From contig JAAYDL010000178.1 in the NCBI GenBank assembly GCA_012729265.1, positions 1 to 32,009 on the forward strand: a DNA stretch of 32,009 nt, given 5' to 3'. The notes beneath the pieces were generated by a model. It saw nothing but the letters and a program-made list of their open reading frames with translations. It searched no databases and was not told the origin of the DNA. Of this stretch, positions 1-8,612 are shown piece by piece. This DNA is from Lentisphaerota bacterium (GTDB lineage: Bacteria; Verrucomicrobiota; Kiritimatiellia; Kiritimatiellales; Pontiellaceae). Position numbers and translations under genes: made by a program. The stretch's first letter is position 1. Each line of letters opens with the position of its first letter.

Positions 1-676
1 CCGGATGCGGCATCATACCAAAGATGCGTCCGGTCGGATCGGTCAACCCGGCAATCGCATTAAGCGACCCGTTCGGGTTTTCCGGAAAATCCTGCGTCGG
101 CTGATTCTGCGCATCCACATAGCGCGCGGCCACGCAGCCTTCGGCTTCAATACGCGCCAGCAGCGCATCATCGAGCGTAAAGATTTTACCTTCGCCGTGA
201 CGTATCGGCAGCGGGATGGTGCCCAATCCCTGCGTAAAGACACAGGGCGAATTTTCCTCGAATCGAATATCACACCAGAAATTCTGAAACGTACCGCAAT
301 CATTCTGCATCAGCGAAACGGTCGGCTCAAAATAGTTCCCGTTCAGGCCCGGCAGCAGTCCCATCTTCGTCATCACTTGAAAACCGTTACAGATCCCCAT
401 AATCAGCTTCCCGTCATCGATAAACTGCTGCAGCTCCGCCTGCATATGGTGCTTCACACGCAGCGCAAAAACATGACCGCTGGTCATATGATCGCCGTAC
501 GAAAAGCCGCCGATAAACATCATCGCCTGAAAATTCGCCAACTGCGCCGGATTATCCAGCAGGTCATTCAGATGGACCATTTCCGGCTTTGCCCCCGCCA
601 GCTTCCACGCATGAGCCGACTCCGCCTCGCAGTTGACCCCGTATCCCGTAATAATCAAAACCTTTGGTTTGCTCAT
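1..676 (-). CDS. purQ: Phosphoribosylformylglycinamidine synthase subunit PurQ (glutamine amidotransferase), C-terminus beyond window edge
   Basis: Own minus-strand translation from ATG at 676: MSKPKVLIITGYGVNCEAESAHAWKLAGAKPEMVHLNDLLDNP...MMFIGGFSYGDHMTSGHVFALRV...GKLIMGICNGFQVMTKMGLLPGLNG. Contains the GATase nucleophile motif GICNGFQ. Absent from the ORF track because it runs off the edge. Confidence 0.93.
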   Translation of the reverse strand, partial: MSKPKVLIITGYGVNCEAESAHAWKLAGAKPEMVHLNDLLDNPAQLANFQAMMFIGGFSYGDHMTSGHVFALRVKHHMQAELQQFIDDGKLIMGICNGFQVMTKMGLLPGLNGNYFEPTVSLMQNDCGTFQNFWCDIRFEENSPCVFTQGLGTIPLPIRHGEGKIFTLDDALLARIEAEGCVAARYVDAQNQPTQDFPENPNGSLNAIAGLTDPTGRIFGMMPHP

Positions 677-795
677 CGCTTCTGCTCCTCATTTTCGATT
701 CTTGATTTCGGATGTATTGATGGACTCCACCCACGCTTTTCCTAGAAAAGCGGAGGAAATCCTAAAATCGGAAATCGGAAATCATCAATCAAAAA

Positions 796-1488
796 TTATT
801 TGTTCATGTCTTCAAAAATGGCTACGGCAGCCAATACCGGGTCGTCGGCCTGCACAATTGGACGGCCCACCACCAAGTGCGTTGCCCCCTGCGCCACCGC
901 AAACGACGGCGTGGCCACGCGCTTCTGATCGCCCAGATCGCCCTCCGGCATACGAATGCCCGGCGTTACTAAAATGGCCTCAGGAAACGCTTCGCGCAGC
1001 GCCTTCGCCTCGTGCGCACTCGTCACCATTCCGTCAATACCCGACGAAATGGCCAAACGCCCCAGCTCAATCGCCTGCTCCGAAACCGTGCGTTTAATCC
1101 CCAGATCTTCAAAATCGTCCTGACTCAGACTCGTCAGCGTTGTTACCGCCACCAGTTTCGGCGGATTTTCACACGCTTTAGCCGCTCTGACCGCTTCTTC
1201 CAGCATGGCACGACCACCGATCGCATGCACCGTCATCAGATTAACGCCGTGCTCCGCTGCCGTTTTAACCGCGTTGTCGACCGTCCTCGGAATATCGTGC
1301 AGCTTAAGGTCCAGAAAGATTTTCTTCCCTCGCTTCTTCAGCGGCTCCAGCACCGCAGGTCCTTCTGCACAAAAGAGTTCCAAACCCACCTTATACCATT
1401 CAACAAACTCCGGCATTTGCTGGAGCTTCAGCTCCATCGCTGCCGCATTCGGCACATCCAGCGCCACAATCAAATCCGCTCTACTCAT
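796..1488 (-). CDS. pyrF: Orotidine 5'-phosphate decarboxylase
   Basis: 230 aa; LIVALDVPNAA start, DLKLHDIPRTV motif, TPGIRMP and VVGRPI phosphate-binding motifs typical of PyrF. Confidence 0.96.
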   Translation of the reverse strand: MSRADLIVALDVPNAAAMELKLQQMPEFVEWYKVGLELFCAEGPAVLEPLKKRGKKIFLDLKLHDIPRTVDNAVKTAAEHGVNLMTVHAIGGRAMLEEAVRAAKACENPPKLVAVTTLTSLSQDDFEDLGIKRTVSEQAIELGRLAISSGIDGMVTSAHEAKALREAFPEAILVTPGIRMPEGDLGDQKRVATPSFAVAQGATHLVVGRPIVQADDPVLAAVAIFEDMNK

Positions 1489-1693
1489 CCAAAATAATCC
1501 TTTCTACAGTCAAAAGGCCGGAAACTTAACAGATAAACTCCGACTGCGGGAACTCAATTTGCCGCGCATTTTTCCGGGTAGAAAAAATTCCTGAAGCCCA
1601 TCTGACAAACCGAGCAAAAAATAAATACGCCATAACATTGCACATTTATCAGCACAGCAGTAGATTTTGGAGGCATCACTCAAGGAGGAAACG

Positions 1694-1945
1694 ATGGACA
1701 TATACACACTGACGGACCTATTCGGCTGGATGACAGCGATCAATCTGGGAATGTTTATTTTGGCGGCGTTACTCTGCGTCTTCGCCAACAACTATATTGC
1801 CCGGGTGCACGGTAAAATGTTCGGGCTGCCGGCGGAAACCATCAAGGCCACGCTCTACGGATTCCTCGGAATCTACAAGCTGCTCTTTATCGTTTTCTGC
1901 CTCATTCCATGGATTGCATTGAAGATCGTTAGCAAATGCATGTAG
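1694..1945 (+). CDS. Small membrane protein with two hydrophobic segments (resembles the DUF6868-type family from memory)
   Basis: Strong SD AAGGAGG upstream of ATG at 1694; protein MDIYTLTDLFGWMTAINLGMFILAALLCVFANNYIARVHGKMFGLPAETIKATLYGFLGIYKLLFIVFCLIPWIALKIVSKCM. Confidence 0.75.
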   Translation: MDIYTLTDLFGWMTAINLGMFILAALLCVFANNYIARVHGKMFGLPAETIKATLYGFLGIYKLLFIVFCLIPWIALKIVSKCM

Positions 1946-2116
1946 TTCCGCCTTTAGGCTGTCCGGAAAAGAAACCCCCGCGTGTAGGCCTTATGCTTTC
2001 AGATGGAATGGGGCCGAACGATTAGATTAAGGCTGTTTACACGACGGGAGAATTGCCGGAGCCGGAATCAACCCATCGATTCCGGGGATGAGACTGAATT
2101 ATGATTCGACCGGGCT

Positions 2117-2539
2117 CTAGCGGACTTCGATCAGCTCGAGCGCGAAGTTTAAATTTTCCCCGGCGAGCTGATGATTCGCATTGATCGTGATGGTGGTTTC
2201 ATCAATGGAACTAATGTAAACAGGGATCGGCTGCCCCTGCGGACCCTCCATGTAGAGCGTCATTCCGATTTCCGGTTCCATGCCCTCGGGAAGCTGACTA
2301 CGGTCGAGACGTATGACCAGATCCTCACGATACTCGCCGTAAGCTTCCGCCGCAGGAATGTGAATGGTCTTTTTTTCACCGACTGTCATATCAGCCACGC
2401 CCTTTTCGAAACCGGGAATAACCCTGCCGGCACCCATTTCGAATTCGAGTGGCTCGCGCCCAACCGAGGAATCAAACTGCGTTCCGTCGTCGAGCGTTCC
2501 TGTGTAGTGGATTTTCACTGTTTTTCCGTTTTCGATCAT
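2117..2539 (-). CDS. FKBP-type peptidyl-prolyl cis-trans isomerase (SlyD-like)
   Basis: MIENGKTVKIHYTGTLDDGTQFDSSVGREPLEFEMGAGRVIPGFEKGVADMTVGEKKTIHIPAAEAYGEY: classic FKBP core. Start placed at the internal ATG with an AAAGGAAA SD; the track ORF to 2629 is probably over-extended. Confidence 0.93.
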   Translation of the reverse strand: MIENGKTVKIHYTGTLDDGTQFDSSVGREPLEFEMGAGRVIPGFEKGVADMTVGEKKTIHIPAAEAYGEYREDLVIRLDRSQLPEGMEPEIGMTLYMEGPQGQPIPVYISSIDETTITINANHQLAGENLNFALELIEVR

Positions 2540-2676
2540 AATCAAATTTCCTTTCATATTTCCTTCGTGAGTTAAAGGGGTAACCGACGTATACCCAAAA
2601 GCAACAGCTAAACCAAACGCTTTCCACACAGGCAGTTCAAAAAGGATTTGCCTTCAGAAGGTTCGCTTAAAAACCA

Positions 2677-4599
2677 TCAACCGCACTCACCCAACTCTTC
2701 CACAGTTGTTTCCCACTCGGATTCGAGCTGTTGAATCCGTTTCTGAATTTCAGCAAGGCGCGTGTTGATCGCGGCAAAATCGGCATCGCGCCGACTCATC
2801 ATCTCTTCCGTAAGTACGGTCTGCTCCTTCGTCAACGTATCGATTTGACCTTCAATTTTTCGAAGAACCTTTTCCGCCTCACGCTGTTGAGCGCGTACCT
2901 TGCGCGCATCCTTGCCTTTGGCTCCGGGTGTGGATTTGACCGCGTCCTGCGCCAGTGCTGTTTTCACGTTTCCCGTTTCAGGTTTCAGGTTTCTCTCTTC
3001 CTGCTTCTCCAAATAGTAGTCGTACCCACCGGGAAACCGTGATACCCCACTGTCGTCAATCGCCACAATGTGTTCAGCAATTTGGCGCACAAAAGTCACG
3101 TCATGGCTGACGACACACAACGCGCCTTTATATTCCTTCAGCGCCGACTCCAGCGCCTCGCGCCCATTGATATCCAGATGCGTTGTCGGTTCATCAAGCA
3201 GTAAAAAGTTGGGCGGATCAATAAACAGCCGGGCGAAGGCCAGCCGGATTTTTTCCCCGCCGCTAAGCACTTCACATTTTTTGTCGACGTAGTCGCCGCT
3301 GAAGCCGAAACCGCCGAGCAGACCGCGCACCTGCGCATCGGACGCCGCAGGATTTGCCTCCTTAACGATATGAAAGGCACTCTTTTCCGGCGGCATGGTT
3401 TCTGCAAAATCCTGGCTCTGGTAACCGATAACCACCTTATGACCGAGCACTCGTTTTCCTTCCACCGGTTCCAGTTGTCCCGCCAATGTACGCAGCAGCG
3501 TGGTCTTCCCCATCCCGTTATACCCCACCAGCGCGACTTTTTCGCCGCGGCTAATATTCAGGCTGAGTCCTTTGTAAATCCACCGTTTCTGATCATACGT
3601 AAATCCGGCATTTTCCAGCCGAATAATCTCATGCCCGCTGTGCGGCGGATCAGCCAATCGGATCCGAGAAAGGTTTGGGGCCGTGGTCGGCGCTTCTATG
3701 GTTTCCATCTTTTCGAGCTGCTTAATTCGGCTCTGCACCTGCGAAGCCTTCGTACTCTTGGCGCGGAAACGACGGACAAAACTTTCAATTCGCTCGCGTT
3801 CGCGGTCCTGATTGCGCTTTGCCGCCAGCTGATGTTCCATGCGCGCAACGCGCTCTTTCAGATAATAGTCATAGCCGCCCTGATAGCGCACCGCATGTCC
3901 GCCGGCAATCTCCAGCGTCACCGTCGCCAGTGAGCGCAGCAGATAGCGGTCATGCGAAATCAGCAGCATCGTTCCTTCATAGCCGCGCAAAAACTTCTGC
4001 AGCCACTCCACGGCGGGCAGGTCGAGATAGTTCGACGGCTCGTCCAACATCAGCAAATCCGGATTGGCGATCAGAGTACGCGCCAGCTCCGCACGCATCT
4101 GCCACCCGCCGGAAAACGAGGCAAACGGCCGACCGAACTCCGCCTCATGAAAGCCGAGTCCGCCCAACGCCGCCTCAGCACGCGCACGCATATCATATCC
4201 ACCCAAATGCTCGAAGGTATGCTGAAGCTCACCGATCCGGCGGAGCGACCGCTCCTTCTCCTCCGAAGACATCGAACCAATACGCGACTCCAGCGCATGA
4301 ATCTCCGCCGGAATCGTCTTGAGCTCAGGAATTGAATTCTCGGTATACCCGAGCAGCGACTGATCCACCGCGTGCGGATTGAGCTGCTGGTGCAGATACC
4401 CCAGACGCACATGCTTCGGCAGTGCAATATCCCCGCCATCCACCTCGGTTTCGCCGCAGAGCAGATTAAAAATCGTACTCTTCCCCGCCCCGTTCGGCCC
4501 AACCAAACCAACCCGCTCGCCCGCGTTAATGCGGAACGTCACATCGCGCAGCACCTCCTGTGCGCCAAACCGCTTCGTTACCTGTATAAAATCGATCAT
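2677..4599 (-). CDS. ABC-F family ATP-binding cassette protein with C-terminal coiled coil
   Basis: Two ABC domains (GPNGAGKST...SFSGGWQMRAELAR...LLMLDEPSNYLDL; GYNGMGKTT...LSGGEKIRLAFARL...LLLDEPTTHLDI), then a Lys/Glu-rich coiled coil. Start at MIDFIQVTKRFG (4599) rather than the 4713 extension. Confidence 0.95.
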   Translation of the reverse strand: MIDFIQVTKRFGAQEVLRDVTFRINAGERVGLVGPNGAGKSTIFNLLCGETEVDGGDIALPKHVRLGYLHQQLNPHAVDQSLLGYTENSIPELKTIPAEIHALESRIGSMSSEEKERSLRRIGELQHTFEHLGGYDMRARAEAALGGLGFHEAEFGRPFASFSGGWQMRAELARTLIANPDLLMLDEPSNYLDLPAVEWLQKFLRGYEGTMLLISHDRYLLRSLATVTLEIAGGHAVRYQGGYDYYLKERVARMEHQLAAKRNQDRERERIESFVRRFRAKSTKASQVQSRIKQLEKMETIEAPTTAPNLSRIRLADPPHSGHEIIRLENAGFTYDQKRWIYKGLSLNISRGEKVALVGYNGMGKTTLLRTLAGQLEPVEGKRVLGHKVVIGYQSQDFAETMPPEKSAFHIVKEANPAASDAQVRGLLGGFGFSGDYVDKKCEVLSGGEKIRLAFARLFIDPPNFLLLDEPTTHLDINGREALESALKEYKGALCVVSHDVTFVRQIAEHIVAIDDSGVSRFPGGYDYYLEKQEERNLKPETGNVKTALAQDAVKSTPGAKGKDARKVRAQQREAEKVLRKIEGQIDTLTKEQTVLTEEMMSRRDADFAAINTRLAEIQKRIQQLESEWETTVEELGECG

Positions 4600-4774
4600 A
4601 ATGCAAAGGAGGAGAACGCTACCGAACCACGGCCCCGCTGAGTAGCTTAGAATTTGATTTCTTTTCGCGAATCGATTCTGGAGTTTGCGATAGAGAACCC
4701 TGAGCCACAGCAATAAATCGTCGACTACGTCACCGATCTAGAGCATTTCCCGAATGACATATCGCATAACGGTT

Positions 4775-4874
4775 TTGTAGGGATGGAACGGGCAACGCCC
4801 TTCCAGCCGCGACGGGATGCGCAGCCAGGCTGAAAACTTGGAAGCCAACGTTTCCACCCATTCCCGCCCTACAA
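4775..4874. repeat. ~100-bp palindromic repeat element with TTGTAGGG termini
   Basis: TTGTAGGGATGGAACGGG (4775-4792) pairs with CCCATTCCCGCCCTACAA (4857-4874), 15/18. Ends resemble those of the element at 6939-7129. Confidence 0.6.
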
Positions 4875-4976
4875 TTTTTCAGCGTCATTTCAAGCGATAA
4901 ATACTCTTAACACATATTTCTCTGGAGCAAAAAAAATAAAATACAGTTGATCCAAGGTACGTGATTGCTCTGCACA

Positions 4977-5029
4977 TTGTAGCGTCGCCTCTGCGAGACG
5001 AATACTGACTCACAGAACCGACTCTACAA
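4977..5029. repeat. Short inverted repeat, TTGTAGCGTCG...CGACTCTACAA
   Basis: Arms 4977-4987 and 5019-5029 match 10/11; just downstream of the 567-aa secreted protein gene. Confidence 0.5.
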
Positions 5030-5040
5030 CAACGCCCCGC

Positions 5041-6744
5041 TCATATTCCAACTGCGGCCCTTATTTCATCAACACCATATTCTTCTTTAACCCACTCCGG
5101 CGTTGCGGGATGAACACGGATGCATTCGTCATTGATCCATGCATCGACGGGCAACTTTTCTAGTCGAGCTAAATTCTCATACAACCACTCACTCGAAGCC
5201 GAATAACCGACGACGTCGTCATCCTTATTCCGAACGAGAACCAAATATTCGGCCAACGCTTCCCCGCAATCTCTTCTTTGATTATTGTCCACATTGATTT
5301 GGTAGCTGAAAAAAGTGTGCTTTTTCTTTTCAGCAAACACGTAGCGGAACTGATTTTCTTCGTTCAACCGAAACGGTTCACTTTGCGCATGGGAAATAAG
5401 GTGGAAATTAGTCGGGGCGTAGCACTGTTTCGTCAAAACATAGATTTCAACATCCAGATCGAAATCATACACTTGATTGGTATCCAACTGGGCAACCGAT
5501 GCCCCAAAAGTTGCTTCGGTGATATTGATAGGGTCATTTTTGTGTTCACTACCGCTATTGTCTTGCCAGGAATTCGGCTGATATTCCGCCGTTTTCTCCG
5601 AACCGCGGACCACTACTTTCAGTCTCGGAGCATTGTTGGTTGCCACATGCGGACGATCTTCCTCGGACAATTCATCAAGCGGAGCCTTCATCAGCGCACC
5701 ATCATCCGGACGCTGTTCCATAAAAAAACTCGTTATATTTGTAACATTGCAGTCCCCTTGATTCATATTCATCAGGATACTGTCCTGCACCTCCCACGAA
5801 AGCGGCTGGGTGGCAAACAGCGGAAACACCTTTCCGCGCTCATTTTCCTCATATTCTTCTCCAAGAACCTCTACCATCAACGTGGCAAAAAAAGTTCCAC
5901 CGTGCCCCCCGCCAACAACGGCATCAAAGTCATACTCCTCACCAGGATACAGCGTGATCCACTCGCTCCCAACCAGACCTAATTCCCAGATGCTGTAGTC
6001 TCCTCCGTAATCATTTGCGAATTGTCGACTTTCTTTGGGCAATGCCCCATTATAAAAATCCGCTGCAATGAGATGACTATCTAAGCCGGACCACGGGTGG
6101 TTAGCCGCCAAAACCACTTTTTTATCAATCCCCACATTCAACACGGCATCTGCGACTCCCCAGAGGCGGAAGGTGATGCCGTCTTTGTGCATAAGTTTCC
6201 CCTGATAATGAACCGCCCAGCAACTGTCATATTTAAAGTAATCCGTTACTCCAAATGAAAACGGCACGATGGGTCTGCTTATACGAGGAATCGCAATACA
6301 CTGAGCATAAAGATTGGATGGCGAATGAGTGAAATCGTCAAGTACGGACGTATCCCACCCGCCTTCGACAAACTCCTTCAGGGTCCTGTAATATGCCTTC
6401 AATTCATCCTTTCGAACCACACCTCCTCGCCGCTTCATGCAGTAAAATGTCGCCGTCAGATCATTGCCGGTCGGCTCAGGCGTCCCAAACAGATAGGTCA
6501 GCTCCCAGTCTTTATACTTCGGGTTCTCGCTCGTCGGGATCTTCTCAGTATCTGCCGAATCGGATGTTGATTTCTCCGCATTCTCATTAGGCGTTTTTCC
6601 CACCGTCACGACCGGATCATCTGCGACTTCCATCAGGAGCTCTTCCTGCGCCAAAGCGTCCATTGATCCTATAGAAAAGTAAACCACCAAAGAAAGGCCA
6701 AAATGGACAAATAGCTTTGTAAACTGCGTTATGATGTATTTCAT
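5041..6744 (-). CDS. Secreted hypothetical protein, possible PA14-like fold
   Basis: 567-aa ORF with N-terminal hydrophobic signal-like segment; ITFRLWGVADAVLNVGIDKKVVL resembles the core of PA14-like domains (inference). Confidence 0.7.
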   Translation of the reverse strand: MKYIITQFTKLFVHFGLSLVVYFSIGSMDALAQEELLMEVADDPVVTVGKTPNENAEKSTSDSADTEKIPTSENPKYKDWELTYLFGTPEPTGNDLTATFYCMKRRGGVVRKDELKAYYRTLKEFVEGGWDTSVLDDFTHSPSNLYAQCIAIPRISRPIVPFSFGVTDYFKYDSCWAVHYQGKLMHKDGITFRLWGVADAVLNVGIDKKVVLAANHPWSGLDSHLIAADFYNGALPKESRQFANDYGGDYSIWELGLVGSEWITLYPGEEYDFDAVVGGGHGGTFFATLMVEVLGEEYEENERGKVFPLFATQPLSWEVQDSILMNMNQGDCNVTNITSFFMEQRPDDGALMKAPLDELSEEDRPHVATNNAPRLKVVVRGSEKTAEYQPNSWQDNSGSEHKNDPINITEATFGASVAQLDTNQVYDFDLDVEIYVLTKQCYAPTNFHLISHAQSEPFRLNEENQFRYVFAEKKKHTFFSYQINVDNNQRRDCGEALAEYLVLVRNKDDDVVGYSASSEWLYENLARLEKLPVDAWINDECIRVHPATPEWVKEEYGVDEIRAAVGI

Positions 6745-6908
6745 TATTCCAACCTCTACTGAACAACATGACCCGCTTGAAAACTAAACCATTTAACCCA
6801 ACACACGCCATTTTGTCTACACATATTCAACAAACTCTGCCGTATTTTACATAATTGTACCACTGAATATCAAATGCATATCTGATCAATTGAAATGGTG
6901 TCTGTGTT

Positions 6909-7148
6909 GAATGGCACTTAGTTAAGATCTTTTTGCTATTGTAGGGCGGGAATGGTTGAAAACCTTCCCGCCGCAGCCCAACGGGCTGGAATCGTCGCCA
7001 AGTCATTGCAATTGAAGGACACATGACGATGCGAGCGATTGAGGCTGGACGCGAAGCGAGGCTTGAGGCACGAAAGCAACGAACGAAGTGAGTGGCAACG
7101 TTTCGAAGACTCAACCATTCCAGCCCTACTCTTAACTAAGTGCCATTC
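6909..7148. mobile_element. MITE-like palindromic element with perfect 19-bp terminal inverted repeats
   Basis: GAATGGCACTTAGTTAAGA (6909-6927) is the exact reverse complement of TCTTAACTAAGTGCCATTC (7130-7148). No transposase ORF inside. Confidence 0.65.
6939..7129. repeat. Inner palindromic element nested inside 6909-7148
   Basis: GTAGGGCGGGAATGGTTGA (6941-6959) pairs with TCAACCATTCCAGCCCTAC (7111-7129), 18/19. Ends similar to the 4775-4874 element. Confidence 0.65.
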
Positions 7149-7292
7149 GGGTCGGTCCCGTATTCTAGTATTTTTGGCTTTTCATTAATCATTAATTCCT
7201 GCCCAGATGAAATTTACATCAAATACATGAAACCTTTTCCTGGTCCCTTAAACTTATATTTTACTAGATTACGGGACTGACCCGAATGGCCG
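7142..7292. repeat. 151-bp REP/MITE-like element with 29-bp imperfect inverted repeats
   Basis: GCCATTCGGGTCGGTCCCGTATTCTAGTA (7142-7170) vs TACTAGATTACGGGACTGACCCGAATGGC (7264-7292): 27/29 inverted match. Confidence 0.7.
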
Positions 7293-7600
7293 GCGTACCA
7301 TGTCAAAGAACCATTTCCATCGGTACAGGCGATTACATCACCACGATGGTTGGAATGCGAGTAAATAGGATTGCCGATTTGCGATTGCCGATGGTCGATT
7401 GAATAAACCATGCCGCCAACGCCGCCGCCAAGATCGGGTCCTCGCAGGTACTCTGTCGTGAGGCGTGAGATTGACGGAGGCGTTGTATCCTTGAACGCAG
7501 AGTCCGCCGTCAAAGACGCAGAGGTTTGTTTCGGTGGGCGTGGATCGGTAGTAGCGCCGCGAGTTAACCAACCCAAAACGGACCGAGGTTTTTCCAATTC
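7293..7600 (-). pseudogene. Degraded RHS-repeat protein fragment
   Basis: Two overlapping minus frames carry one RHS-like sequence split by a frameshift: NSRRYYRSTPTETNLCVFDGGLCVQGYNASVN (frame of 7338-7709), then LTTEYLRGPDLGGGVGGMVYS...YSHSNHRGDVIACTDGNGSLTWYA (frame of 7214-7597). Homology ends at the inverted-repeat element. Confidence 0.75.
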
Positions 7601-7617
7601 TCGGCGAACCAGTACAA

Positions 7618-8349
7618 TCAGAAACTTTCATCCTCCCGCAGATAACGCCACTGACCGTTCGGGAGGTTGCCGAGCATAATTTTTCCGATGCGGATGCGTT
7701 TGAGTCCAACCACCTGAAGCCCCACCATTTCGCACATACGTCGAATCTGCCGCTTCTTGCCTTCGTGCAGAATAAAGCGCAGTTGATCGCTGTTCTGCCA
7801 GCTTACCTGCGCACGCATGAGCGGCTTCCCATCCAACTCCAGCCCATAATTCAGCAGGCGGAGTCCTTCCTCCGAAAGCGATCCATGAACGCGCACTAAA
7901 TATTCTTTATCGACCGATGAATCTTCGCCGATAATTTGCCGCGCGACACGGCCGTCCTGTGTAAGCACCAGCAGGCCGTTTGAATCAATATCAAGCCGCC
8001 CGGCGGGTGCCATTCCGCGCAGTTGCGCTGGATGAAACTTGCGCGGAACCCGATCTTCGCGCCATCGGGTTTGGGCGGAGATCAGCGAAACCGCCGCCTT
8101 ATACCCATCCTCCGGCTGTCCGGAAACGTAACCGATGGGCTTATTGATCAAAATCGTTGCCTGTGCGTCGCGCCGCTTGAGCCCCGCTTCAGCCAACTCA
8201 ATGACCGCATCCGGAGGCACGCGCGTGCCCAGCTCAGAAACCACCTCGCCGTTCACCAATACCAGCCCTCGCTCGATATAGCGATCCGCCTCCCGACGGG
8301 AACACATACCTCGGCTCGCCATTATTTTTGATAATCGTTCCATCTGCAT
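7618..8349 (-). CDS. RsuA/RluB-type pseudouridine synthase with S4 domain
   Basis: [35 protein letters not shown] (S4), [19 protein letters not shown] (catalytic motif), [29 protein letters not shown]. Start at 8349 or 8343; the track extension to 8514 looks spurious. Confidence 0.93.
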   Translation of the reverse strand: MQMERLSKIMASRGMCSRREADRYIERGLVLVNGEVVSELGTRVPPDAVIELAEAGLKRRDAQATILINKPIGYVSGQPEDGYKAAVSLISAQTRWREDRVPRKFHPAQLRGMAPAGRLDIDSNGLLVLTQDGRVARQIIGEDSSVDKEYLVRVHGSLSEEGLRLLNYGLELDGKPLMRAQVSWQNSDQLRFILHEGKKRQIRRMCEMVGLQVVGLKRIRIGKIMLGNLPNGQWRYLREDESF

Positions 8350-8415
8350 GTGGAGGAGTGTCGAACTTTGCCAAGCAACTTTCAAGCGGCGAGCGCACGG
8401 ATTTATCATTTTTGG

Positions 8416-8461
8416 TTTTTTCCCTATCATCATGGGCGATCCCTCGATGATAGGGAAAAAA
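8416..8461. other. Perfect 16-bp inverted repeat, hairpin flanked by T/A runs
   Basis: TTTTTTCCCTATCATC (8416-8431) and GATGATAGGGAAAAAA (8446-8461) are exact reverse complements with a 14-nt spacer. Confidence 0.75.
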
Positions 8462-8612
8462 TCAATACAATTCAGCGGAATGCATATTACACTTTTCAAC
8501 AAAAACTGCCGCACTGAAAATTAGTTTGAATCACCGAGGCAAGAGCGATAGATTGACCAGCTGAGTTGCCCCCCTCGTAACATTGAAGCAAAACACACCA
8601 AAGGAATAGTTT

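Noticed and set aside
5-745. 246-aa plus-strand ORF at the window start
   Set aside because: Antisense shadow of purQ; its sequence is low-quality Arg/His/Gln-rich translation while the minus strand gives a clear PurQ.
6827-7118. Minus-strand ORFs (60 and 95 aa) over the palindromic element
   Set aside because: They lie wholly in the repeat complex, with no recognisable domain or RBS.
8350-8514. N-terminal extension of the pseudouridine synthase ORF
   Set aside because: It runs through the perfect hairpin and has no S4-domain similarity; the S4 domain begins at [12 protein letters not shown].
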